Assembly: GCF_026151205.1 (NCBI RefSeq)
Contig: NC_087075.1
Span: forward strand, 3,386,359 to 3,446,358
Reading direction: 5' to 3'
Length of the DNA: 60,000 bases
Source: Bolinopsis microptera
Taxonomy: Eukaryota; Ctenophora; Tentaculata; Lobata; Bolinopsidae
Positions 1 to 12,800 of the stretch are shown here, piece by piece. The position numbers were made by a program, and so were the translations under genes. The notes below the pieces were generated by a model, which had not been told where the DNA came from, searched no databases, and was given only the letters and a program-made list of their open reading frames with translations. Each line of letters begins with the position of its first letter. The stretch's first letter is position 1.

Positions 1-92
1 GTTTAGCAGCAATCGCTGCTTCTACTGCACGATGTCAGCTGAACAAAGAGGTAGCTTGGATCAGGAACACAAGAAAGTTGATTGCACTTGGA
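1..92 (+). CDS. Partial exon copy at the left window edge
   Basis: The window opens inside an exon, at the GTTTAGCAGC segment that lies about 74 bases into the 165-bp consensus. The remaining part (module residues from about 25 onward, including CTACPAD and SDCTW in consensus) runs to a GTAAGT donor at 93. About 70-75 bases of its 5' part are outside the window, which shows the array extends further left. Single-base losses put this copy out of frame as read. Confidence 0.8.
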
Positions 93-3000
93 GTAAGTTG
101 TTGTTCCTAAAACTTGGAGGGACCGAAGGGGTTCATCCTGAAATTTATGTTAATCTTAGAAATGCAATTAATGTGTGCGATAAACATAGGACTGAAATAC
201 TGACGTCAACAGCAAAGTTAGTATTCTGTACATTAATTGGTATTACTATCGTTTTATGAGGTCCCATCACGATTGCTCGAAAGGAATTCCTGTGAATGAA
301 ATGACAACGATTGTATATGAAACAACCACCCGCACACACTTTGACACTTATCCACTATTCAAATAAAAAGCGAACCATCCTAAAAGGGTATTCGAATCTT
401 AAACTGCTTTCCAGCGGGCTGAACTTGCAGTTCTATAAAATACTTGACTAAACTCGCTATACTTGCAGATGATTGTGTGCGGGTCCAGTTCTGGATCTGT
501 CAATGTGGCTGTCAAGCCTGTCCGGCAGATCATGAGTTTAGCAGCAAACGCAGCTTCTACCTGCACGGCTTGTCCAGCTGCATGAGGTAGCCTCTGGATC
601 AGGAACACCAAGAAAGTGACTGCACATGAGTAAGTTGTTGTTTCCTAAAAATTGGAGGAGACCGAAGAGGGTTCATCCTATATTTATGTTAATTCTCCAA
701 GAATGCAATAATGTGTGCTGAATAAAAATAGACTGAATACTGACGTCAACAAGCAAAGTGTTAGTATTTGTACATAATTTGGTTATTACTATACGTTTTG
801 AGGTACCATCACAGATGCTCGAAAGGAATTCTGTGAATGAATGCAAACTTTTGTATTATGAAACACCACACCGCACACAACTTTGACACTTATTCCAATT
901 TCAAATAAAAGCGAAACCTTCCCTAAAAGGGTACTTCGATTCTTAAATGCTTGCCAGGCGGCTGAAACTTGCTGTTCTAAATACTTGACTAAACCTCGAC
1001 TATACTTGCAGAAGATTGTGTTGCGGGCAGTATCTGGATCAGTCAAGTGGCTGTCAAGCCTTGTCCGGAGGATAAATGGGTTTAGCAGCAAACGCAGCTT
1101 TCTACCTGCTCGCATGTCACAGTGACAAAGAGGTAGCCTCATGGTTACAGGAAACAGAAACGTGATGCACATGGTGTAAGTTGTTGTTTCCAAAAATTGG
1201 AGGGGAGCCGTAGGGGTTCATCCTGAATTTATGTTAATCTTGAAATGCAATAATGTGTGCGAATAAACATAGACTGAAATACTGACGTCAACAGAAAGTT
1301 TAGGTATTTGCAATAATTGGTATTACTATCGTTTATGAGGTCCCATCACAGATGCTCGAAAGGAATTCTGTGATGAAATGCAACTATTGGTATATGAACA
1401 CACCCGCACACACTTTGACATTATCCAATATTCAAATAAAAGCGGAACCATCCCTAAAAGGGATAATTCGAATCTTAAACTGTTGCCGGGGCTGAAACTT
1501 GCTGTTTCTATAAATTACTGACTAAACTCGACTTAACTTGCAGAAGATGGTGTTTGAGGGCCAGTATCTGGATCAGTCAAGTGGCTGTCAAGACTGCTGT
1601 CCGGCAGATCAATGGTGTTTAGCAGCAAAGCAGCTTCTACACTGCACGGCTTGTCCAGCTGCAAAGAGGGTAGCCTCTGGATCAGGAACACAAGCAAGTG
1701 ATGCCATGGAGTAAGTTGTTGGTTTCCTAAAAAATTGAGGGACCGAAGGGGTTCATCCTGAAATTTATGTGAATTTAGAAATGCAATAGTGTGCGATATA
1801 AACAGACTGATATATGACGTCAACAAGGCAAAGTTTAGAATTTGTACAATAATTGGGATTATATAAGTTTATGAGGTCCCATAAGATGCTCGAAAGGAAT
1901 TCCTGTGACAATGAAATGCAACTATTGTATATGAACACCACCCGCACACACTTTTGACACTTATCCAATTATTCAATAAAAGCGAACATACCTAAAAGGT
2001 ACTTCGAATCTTTAACTGCTTGCCAGCGGCATGAACTTGCAGTTCTATTAATACTTGACTAAACCGACATATACTTGCAGAAGTTGTGTTGCGGGCCAGT
2101 ATCTGGATAGTCAAGTGCTGCAAGCCTGTTCGGCAGATCAATGGAGTTAGCAGCAACGCAGCTTCTACTGCACTGGCAAGTACAGCTGACAAAAAGAGGT
2201 AGCCTCTGGTCAGGAACACAAGAAAGTGACTTCACATGGAGTAAGTTGTTGTTTCCTAAAAAATTGGAGGACCGAACGGGGGTCATCCTGAAATTTATGT
2301 TAATCTTAGAAATGCAATAATGTGTGCGAATAAACATAACTGAAATACTGGACGTCAACAAGCAAAGTTTAGTTTTTGTACAATAATGGTTATTACTATA
2401 GTTTATGAGTTCCCATCACAGCATGCTTCGAAAGGAAATAACTGTTGATATGAAATGCAAAAATTTGTATATTGACACCACCCGACACACTTTGACACTA
2501 TCCAATATTTCAAATAAAGCGAACCATCCCTAAAAGTACTTCGAATCTAAACTGCTTGCCAGCGCTGAAACTTGCAGTTCATAAAATACTTGACTAAACT
2601 CGATATACTTGCAGAAGATTGTGTTGCGGGCCAGTATCGGATCAGTAAAGTGGCTTTTCAAGCCTGTCCGGCAGATCAATGGAGTTTAGCAGCAAACGCA
2701 GCTTCTACCTGACGGCATTGTCCAGCTGACAGAGGTAGCCTTGGATCAGGAACACAAGGGGTGGAAGTGAACTGCACATGGAGGAACGTTGTTGTTTCAT
2801 AAAAAATTGGAGGGGACGATGGGGTTAATCCTGAAATTTTTGTTAATCTTAGAAATGCAAAATGTTGTGTCGAATAAACATAGACTGAAATTACTGACGT
2901 CAACAAGCCTAGTTTTAGTATTGCTACATAATTGGTATTACTATAGTTTATGAGGTCCCATTCACAGATTGCTCGAAGGAATTCCTGTGAATGAAATGAA

Positions 3001-6000
3001 CTTATTGTATATGACACCACCCGCACACACTTTGACACTTATCAATATTCAAATAAAGCGAACCATCCCTAAAGGGATATTCGAATCTTAAATGCTTGCC
3101 AGCGGCTGTAACTTGACAGGTTCCTTTAAATACTTGAATAAACTCGCTTTACTTGCAGGAAAAATGTGTTGCGGGCCAGTATCTGGATCAGTCAAGTGGC
3201 TTGTCAAGCCTGTCCGGCAGATCAATGGAGTTTAGCAGCAAAGCAGCTTTACCTGCACGGCATGTCCAGCTGACAAGTGGTGCATCTGGATCAGGAACAC
3301 AGAAATGTGACTGCACATGGAGTAAGTTGTTGTTCCTAAAAATTGGAGGACCGTAGGGGTTCATACTGAAATTTATGTTAATCTTAGAAATTGCATAATG
3401 GTGTGCGAATAACATAGTCTGAAATACTGACGTCAACAAGCAAAGTTTTGTATTTGTACAATAATTGTATTTAGTACTATCGTTATGAGGTCCCATCACA
3501 GATGCTCGAAGGAATTCCTGTGAATGAAATGCAACTATCTGTATATGAACACCACCGCACACACTTGACACTTATCCATATTCATATAAAAGCGAAACCA
3601 TCCCTAAAGGGTACTTCGAATCTTTAAAACTGCTTGCATGCGGATGAAAACTTGCAGTTCTATAAATACTTGGACTAAACTCGATATACTTGCAGGAGAT
3701 TGTTGTTGCGGGCAGTATCTGGATCAGTCAAGTGGCTGACAAGCCTGTCCGGCAGATCAATGGAGTTTTAGCAGCAAAACGCAGCTTTACCTGCACGCAT
3801 GTCCAGCTGACAAAGAGGTAGCCTCTGGATCAGGAACACCCATAAAGGGGGGGAAAAAATAAAAAAAGGGTGAATGCACAGTGAGTAGTTGTTGGTTTTC
3901 CTAAAAATTGGAGGGGACGAAGGGGTTCATCCTGAAATTTATGTTAATCTTAGAAAATGAATAATGTGTGCGAATAAAATTAGACTGACTTACTGACGCC
4001 TCAACAAGCAAGGTTAGTTTTTGTCAAAATTGGTATTACTATACGTTTTTGAGGTCCCATCACAGATGCTCGAAAGAATTCCTGTGAATGAAATGCAACT
4101 ATTGTATATGAACACCACCCGCAAACCTTTGACTCTTTATCCAATATTCAAATAAAAGCGTATCATCCCTAAAAGGGTACTTCGAATCTCTTAAACTGCT
4201 TGCCGCGGCCTGAATACTTGCAGTTCTATAAATACGTGACTAACTGACTATACTTGCAGAAAGATTGTGTTGCGGGCCAGTATCTGGATCAGTCAAGTGA
4301 GCTGTCAAGCCTGTCCGGCAGATCAATGGAGTTTAGCAGCAAACGCAGCTTCTACCTGCACGGCATGTCCATGCTGACAAAGAGGTAGGCCTCTGGATTC
4401 AGGATCACAAGAAAGTGGCTGCACATTGGGTAAGTTGTTGTTTCCAAATATTGGAGGGACCGAAGGGTGTTCATCACTCGAAATTATGTTAATCTCCCCG
4501 TAGATATGCAATAATTGTGTGCGAATAAACATAGACTGAAATACTGACGGTCAACAAGCAAAGTTAGTATTTGTACAATAATTGGTATTACTATACGTTT
4601 ATGAGGTCCCATCACAGATGCTCAAAGGATTCCTGTGAATGAAATGATACTATTGATTATGAACACCACCGCACACACGTTGACACTTATCCAATATAAA
4701 ATAAAGACAGAACCATCCCTTAATGGGTACTTCGACTTAAACTGCTTGCAGCGGCTGAAACTTGAGTTATATAAATACTTGACTAACTCGACTATACTTG
4801 CAGAAGATTGTGTGGGGCCAGTATCTGGTTCAGTCAAGATGTGCTGTCAGCCTGTCGGCAGCAGATCAATGGAGTTTAGCAAGATAACGCAGCTTCTACC
4901 TGCACGGCATGTCAGCTGACAAAGAGTAGCCTCGGATCAGGAACACAAGAAAGTGACTGCACATGGAGTAAGTTGTTGTTCCTAAAGTTGGAGGGACCGA
5001 AGGGGTTCATCCTGAAATTATGTTATATCTTAGAAATGCATAATGTGGCGAATAACATAGACTGAAATACTGCGTCAACAAGCAAAAGTTAGTATTTGTA
5101 CAATATTGTTTACTTTACGTTTATGACCGGTCCCATCACAGATTGCTCGGGAAAAGGAATTCCTGTGAATGAAATGCAACTATTGTTATGAACACCACCA
5201 CGCACCCTTTGCACTTATCCAATATGCAAATAAAAGCGAACCATCCTAAAAGGGTACTTCGAATATTTAACTGCCTTGCCAGCGGCTGAAAACTTGCAGT
5301 TCTATAAATACTTGACTAAATCGTCTTATACTTGCAGAAGATGTGTTGCGGGCCAGTATCTGGGATCAGTAAGCTCGGCTGTCAAGCTCCTGTCCGCAGA
5401 TCAAATGAGTTAGCAGCAAACGGCAGCTTCTACCTGCACGCATGTCAGCTGAAAGGAGGTAGCTCTGTTCAGGAACACAAGAAAGTTGACTGCACATGGA
5501 GTTAAGTTGTTGTTCCTATAAATGGGAGGGGCCGAAGGGGTTCATCCTGAAAATTTTATGTAATCTTAGAAATGCAATTATGTGTGCGATTAAACATAGG
5601 TTGAAATACTGCGTCAACAAGCAAAGTTTAGTTATTTGTAAATAATTGGTATTACTATACGTTTATGAGGTCCCATCACAGATGCTCGAAAGGAATTCCG
5701 TGAATGAAATGCAACTATTGTATAGACACCACCGCACACACTTTGCACTTATCCAATATTCAAATAAAAGCGAAAACCATCCCTAAAAGGGTACTTCGAA
5801 TCTTAAAACATGCTTGACCGCGGCTGAAACTTGCAGTTCTATAAATACTTGACTAAAACTCGACTATACTTGCAGAAGATTGTGTTGCGGGCCAGTATTG
5901 GTCATGTCAAGTGGCTGTCAAGCCGTCCGGCAGATCTATGGTGGTTTAGCAGCAAACGCAGCTTCTACTGCACGGCATGTCCAAGTGACAAGAGGTAGCC

Positions 6001-9000
6001 TCTGGATCAGGAAACACAAGAAATGTGACATGCACATGGAGAAGTTGTAGTTTCCTATAAAAAATTGGAGGGTCCGAAGGGGTTCATCCTGGAAATATAT
6101 GTTAATATTAGAATATGCAATATGTGTGGAAATAATATCGGATGAAATACTGACGTCCACACAGCAAAGTTTGTATTTGTACAATAATTGGTATTACTAT
6201 TACGTTTTTTGAGTCCCATCACAGATGCTCGAAAAGGAATTCCTGTGATGAAATGCAACTATTGTAATATGAAACACCCACCCGCACACACTTGACACTT
6301 TCCAAATTCAAATAAAAAGAGAAACATCCCTAAAGGGTACTTCGAATCTTAAACGCTTGCCAGCGGCTGAAAACTTGCAGTTCTATCAAGACTTGACTAA
6401 ACTGACTATACTTGCAGAAGTTGTGTTGCGGGCAAGTATCTGGATCTGTCAACGTGGCTGTCATGCCTGTCACCGGGCAGATCATGGAGTTTTAGCAGCA
6501 AACGCTGCTTTCTACCTGCACGGCATGTCAGCTGACAGAGGTAGCCTCTGGATCAGGAACACAAGAAAGTGAATTGCACATGGGAAAGTTGTTGTTTCCT
6601 AAAATTGGAGGGACGAAGGGGTTGCATTGAATTTATGTTAATCTTAGTTATGCAATAATGTGTGCGAAATAAACATAGACTGAAATTATGACGTCAACAT
6701 GCATAAGTTTAGTATTTGTTACAATAATTGGTTTACTATACGTTTATGAGGTCCCATCACTGATGCTCGAAAGGAATTCTGTGAATGAAATGAACTATTG
6801 TTATAGAACACCACCCGCACACACTTTGACACTTATCCAATATTCATAATAAAAAGCGAACCATCCTAAAAGGGTACTTTCGAATCTTAAGCTGCTTGCA
6901 GCGGCTGAAACTTGCAGTTCTATAAATACTTGACTAAAACTCGGACTTACTTGCAGAAGATTGTAGTTGCAGGGCCAGTATCTGGATCAGTCAAGGTGGC
7001 TGTCCAGCCTGTCCGGCAGATCAATGGAGTTTAGCAGCAACGCAGCTTCTACATGCACGGCTGTCCAGCTGAACAAGAGGTGCCTCTGGATCAGGTACAC
7101 AAGAATAGTGACCTGCACACATGGTGTAAGTTGTTGTTCCTAAATATTGGAGGGACCGAAGGGGTTCTTCTGAAAATTTATGTTAATTCTTAGAAATGAA
7201 TTATGTCGTGCGAATAACCATTAGACGGATATACTGAGGTCAACAAAGCAATGTTTAGTATTTGTACAATAATTGGTTTTACTATAGTTTATGAGGTCCA
7301 GCTACAGATGCTCTCGAAAAGGAATCCTGTGAATGAAAATGCAACTATTGTATATGAACACAAGCACACTTTGACACTTATCAACTATTTCAAATAAAGC
7401 GAACCATCCCTAAAAGGGTACTTTCGATTCTTAAACTGCTTGCCAGCGGCTGAAACTTGCAGTCTTTAAATACTTGACTAAATCGACTATACTTTGCTGA
7501 AGATTGTTTGCGGGACAGTATCTGGATCAGTCAAGTGGCTGTCAAGCCTTGACCGGCAGATCAATGTAGTTTTAGCAGCAAACGCAGCTTCTACCTGCAC
7601 GCATGTTCAGTGACAAGAGGTAGTCTGGATCAGGAAACAAAAAGTGACTGCACATGGAGTAAGTTGTTGTTTCCTAAAAATTGGAGGGACCGAAGGGGTT
7701 CATCCTGAATTTTATGGTTATTCTTAGAAATGCAATAATGTGTGCGAAATATCATAGACTTGAAATACTGACGTCAAACAAGCAAGTTTAGTATTTGTAC
7801 ATTAATTGGTTATTACTATACGTTATTAATGTGGTCCCATCACAGATGCTCGAAAGGATTCTGTGAATGAAATGCAAACTATTGTATATGAACACCACCC
7901 GCACTCACTTTGAACTTATCCAATATTCAAATAAAGGAACCATCCCTAAATGGGTACTTCGAATCTTAAACTGCTTGCCAGCGGCCTGAAAATTGCAGTT
8001 CTATAAATACTTGACTAAAATCGACTATACTTGCAGAAGATTGTGTTGGGGCCAGTATCTGGGATCAGTCAAGTGGTGTCAAGCCTGTCGGCAGGATCAA
8101 TGGAGTTTAGCCAGCAAACGCAGCTTCTACCTGCACGCATGTTCACAGCTGACAAAGAGGTAGCTCTGGATCAGGAACACCATGAAAGTGACTGCACATG
8201 GAGTTAGTTGGTTGTTTCCTAAAAATTGGAGGACGAAGGTGGTTCATCCTGAAACTTTATGTTAATTTAGAAATGCAATAATGTGGCGAATAAACATAAC
8301 TGAAAATGACGTCAACAAGCATAGTTTTGTATTTGTACAATAATTGGTATTACTATCGATTTATTGAGGTCCCATCACAGATGCTCGAAAGGATTCTGTG
8401 ACGAAAATGCAAAACTATTGTATATGAACACCACCCGCACACAACTTTGACACTTATCCAATATTCAAATAAATGCTAACCATCCTAAAGGGTACTTCAG
8501 AATCTTAACTGCTTGCCAGCGGCTGAAACTTGCAGTTCTATTAAAATACTTGACTAACTCGACTATACTGCAGAAGTTTGTGTTGCGGGCCAGTAATCTG
8601 GATCAGTCAGTGGCTGTCAAGCTGTCTCGGCATATCAATGGAGGTTTTAGCAGCAAACGCAGAAAATCTTCTACCTGCACGGCATTGTCCTAGCTGACAA
8701 AGAGGTAGCATCTGGATCAAGGAAACCAAGAAAGTGACTGCACTGAGTAAGTTGTGTTTCCTAAAAATTGGAGGACGCAGGGGTTCATCCTGAAATTTAT
8801 GTTAATCTTAGAATGCAATAATGTGTGGAATAAAACATAGACTGAATTACTGACGGCACAAGCTAAGTTTAGTATTTGTACAATAATTGGTTATTACGAA
8901 GTTTATGGAGGTCCTCATCACAGATGCTCGAAAGGAATTCCTGTGAATGAAATGCCCAACTATTGTATATGAACACCACCCGCACACACTTTGACACTTA

Positions 9001-9828
9001 TCCAATATTCAAATTAAAAGCGAACCTTCCCTAAAAGGGTACTTCGAATCTTAAACTGGCTTGCCAGCGGCTGAATCTTGCAGTTCTATAAAACTTGGAC
9101 TAAACTCGACTATACTTGCAGAAGATTGTTGTTGCGGGCCTGTATATGGATCAGTCTAGTGGCTGTCAAGCCTGTTCGGCCGATCATTGGAGTTTGCAGC
9201 AAACGCAGCTTCTACCTGCACGGCATGTCCAGCTGACAAAGAGGTTAGCTCTGGATCAGGAACACAAGAAAGGGTACTGCACATGGAGTAAGTTGTTTTT
9301 TCCTAAAAAATTGGAGGGACGAAGGGGTTCATCCTGAAATTTTATGTTTAATCTTAGAAATGCATAATGTGTGCGAATAAACATTAGACTGAAATACTGA
9401 CGTCAACAGCAAAGTTTAGTATTTGTACAATATAATTGGTATTTCTATACGTTTATGAGGTCCCATCACAGATGCTCGAATGGAATTCCTGTGAATGAAA
9501 TGGCAACTATTGTATTATGAACACCACCCGCACACACTTGACACTTTATCAATATTCAAATAAAGCGAAACATCCCTAAAAGGGTAATTCGAATCTTTAA
9601 ACTGCTTGCCCGCGGCGAAACTTGCAGTTCTATAAATACTTGACTAAACTCGACTATATTGCTGAAGATAGTGTTGCGGGCCAGTATCTGGATCTGTCAA
9701 GTGGCTGTCAAGCCTGCGGCAGATTCATTGGGTTTAGCAGCAACGCAGCTTCTACCTGCACGGTATGTCCAGCTCGTCAAAGGGGTAGGCTCTGGATCAG
9801 GAACACAAAAAGTGACTGCACAATGGAA
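1..9828 (+). CDS. Exon copies 0-18 (coordinates listed)
   Basis: Exons as read from acceptor to donor: 1-92 (partial; the 5' part is off the window), 469-629, 1012-1175, 1544-1710, 2081-2240, 2615-2782, 3159-3321, 3696-3884, 4260-4429, 4804-4967, 5338-5500, 5876-6040, 6418-6583, 6957-7125, 7500-7658, 8037-8202, 8574-8746, 9122-9287, 9665-9828. The gaps between them are introns. Oddities: the exon at 3696 has a G/A-rich burst near its 3' end; the acceptors before 7500 and 9665 read CTG instead of CAG; the donor after 5876-6040 reads GAAG for GTAAG and the one after 2615-2782 reads GGAACG. Lengths from 159 to 189 around the consensus 165 reflect indel noise. Ends are accurate to a base or two where the junction itself is damaged. 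Confidence 0.75.
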
Positions 9829-12800
9829 GTAAGTTGTTGTTTCCCTAAAAATTGGAGGGACGAGGGGTTCATTGAAATTTATGTTAATCTTAGAAAATGC
9901 AAAAATGTGTGCGAATATACATAGACTGAAATTACTGACGTCACAAGCAAAGTTTTGTATTTGGTACAATATTGTATTACTATACGTTTATGACGTCCAT
10001 CACAGATGCTCGAAAGGTATTCTGTGAATGAATGCAACTAATGTTTTGAACACCACCCGCACACACTTTGACACTTATCCTATATTCAATAAAGCGAAAC
10101 ATCCCGAAAAGGGTACTTCGAATCTTAAAAATGCTGCCAGCGGCTGAACTTGCAGTTCTATTGAAATACTTGACTAAAACTTTCGACTATACTTGCAGAA
10201 GATTGTGTTGCGGGCCTGTAGCTGGATCGTCAAGTGGCTGTCAAGCCTACCGGCATAGATTCAATGGAGTTTAGCTGCAAAACGCAGCTTCTCCTGCAGG
10301 CTGTCCAGCTGACAAAGAGGTACCTCTGGATCAGGGAAACAACGTAAGTGGACTGCACATGGAGTAGTTGTTGTTCTAAAATTGAGAGGGTCCGGAAGGG
10401 GTTCATCCTGAAATTTATGTTAATATTAGAAAATGCATATGTGTGCAGAAATATACATAGAAACTTGATAATCACTGACGTTCAAACAAGCAAAAGTTTA
10501 GTATTTGTACAATAATTGGTATTACTATACGTTTATGAGGTCCTGCACAGATGCTACGAAAGGATTTCCTGGGAATTGAATGCAACTATTGTTTTGAACA
10601 CCACCCGCACACACTGTGGCACTTATCCCAATATGCAAATAAAAGTCGAACCATCCCTAAAAGGGTACTTCGATTGATCTCTTATAAACTGCTTGCCAGC
10701 GGCTGAAATTGGCGAGTTCTATAATGACTTGACTAAACTCGACTATACTTGCTGGAAGATTGTGTTGCGGGCAGTATCTGGTCAGTCAAGTGGCTGTCAA
10801 GCCAGTCCGGCAGATCAATGGAGTTTAGCGGCAACGAAGCTTCATACCTGCACGGCATGTCCAGCTGACAAAGAATGAGGTAGGCCTCTGGATCAGGAAC
10901 ACAAGATAAGTGATGGCACATGGGAGTAAGTTGTTGTTCTAAAAATTGGTGTGACGAAGGGGTTTCATCCTGAATTTATGTTAATCTTAGAAATGCATAA
11001 TGTGTGCGATTAAACATAGATGAAATACTGACGTCAACAAAGCAAAGTTTAGTATTTGTACAATAATGGTTTTACATACGTTTATGAGGTCCCTTCACAG
11101 AGCTCGAAAGGAATTCCTGTGAGTGTAATGCTACTATTGTATATGAACACACCCGCACACACTTGCCACTTATCCAATATTTCAAATAAAATGCGAACCA
11201 TCCTAAAAGGGTACTTCGAATTTATAACTGCTTGCCAGCGGCTGAAACTTGCAGTTCTATAAATACTTGCCTAAACTCGACTTTACTTGCAGAGATTGTG
11301 TGCGGGCAGTATCTGGATCAGTCAAGTGGCTGTCAAGCTGTCCGGGCAGATCAAGGGAGTTTAGCAGCAAAACGCAGCTTCTCCTGCACGCATGTCCAGC
11401 TGAAAAGAGGTGCTCTGGATCAGGAACACAAGAAGTGATGACATGGAGTAAGTGTTGTTTCCTAAAAATTGGAGGGGGAACGAAAGGGGGATTCATTCTG
11501 ATATTTATGTTAATCTTTAGAAATGCATAATGTGTGCGAAATAAAACATAGACTGAAATACTGACGTAATCAAGCAAAGCTGTAGTATTTGTACAAATAA
11601 TTGGTATTATATACGTTTATGAGGTCCCATCACAGATTCTCGAAGGAATTCCTGGAATGAAATGCATATTGTATATGAACACCACCCGCACACACTTTGA
11701 CACTTATCCAATATTCAAATAAAAAGCGAAACCATCCCTAAATGGGTATTCGAATCTTAAACTGCTGCAGCGGCTGAAACTTGCAGTGCTATAAATTCTT
11801 GACTAAATCTGACTATACTTGCAGGAAGATTGTGTTGGGGCCAGTAATTGGATCAGTTCATGTGGCTGTCAAGCCCTGTCCGGCAGATCAATGGAGTTTT
11901 AGCAGCAATCGCCGCTTCTTCCTGCACGCTATGTCCAGCTGTACAAGAGGTAGCCCTCTGGATCAGGATACACAAGAAATGTGATGCAACATGGAGTAAG
12001 TTGTTGTTCCTAAAAATTGAGGGACGAAGGGGTTAATCCTGAAATTTATGTTAATCTTAGAATCAATAATGTGTGCGAAATAAATCATAGACTGAAATAC
12101 TGACGTCAACAGCAAAGTTTAGTATTTGTACAATAATTGGTATTACTATACGTTATTGAGGGTCCCATCACAGATGCACGAAAGGAAATTCCTTGTGAAT
12201 GGAAATGCAACTATTGTATATGAACACACCCGGCACACACTTTGAACTTATCCATATTCAATAAAAGCGAACCATCCCTAAAAGGGTACTTCGAATCTGA
12301 AATTGCTTGCCAGCGGCTGATGAAACTTGCAAGTTCTATAAATACTTGACTAAAACTCGACTATCTTGCAGAAGATTGTGTTGCGGGCCAGTATCTGGTT
12401 TCAGTTCAAGTCGGCTGTCAAGCCTGGCCGGCAGATCAATGGAGTTTTTGCAGCAAACGCAGCTTCTACCTTGCACGGATGTCCAGTGTCAAAATAGGTA
12501 CCTCGGGACAGGAACACAGATAAGTGACTGCACATGGAGTAAGTTGTTGTTTCCTTAAAATTGGTTGGGACCGAAGGGGTTCATCTGCAATTTTTTAAAT
12601 CTTAGGAAATGCAATTAATGTGTGCGTATAAAAATAGACTGAAATACTGACGTCAACAAGCAAAGTTTAGGATTTGTCAATAATTGGTATCACTATACGT
12701 TTATGAAGGTCCCATCTAGATTGCTCAGAAAGGATGATTCCTGTGAATGAAATGCAGCTATTGTATATGAACAACACCCGCAACACACTTTGACACTTAT

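Noticed and set aside
243-366. Short + strand frame inside each intron beginning ATGAGGTCCCATCAC (about 35 codons in consensus)
   Set aside because: It lies wholly inside the low-G+C intron, ends at AATAA, shows no family features, and recurs only because the intron recurs.
3188-3571. Long antisense frames covering intron and exon on the - strand, seen in many units
   Set aside because: Chance openness of the intron complement, extended by indels; the frame and start change from copy to copy and the protein has no domain features.
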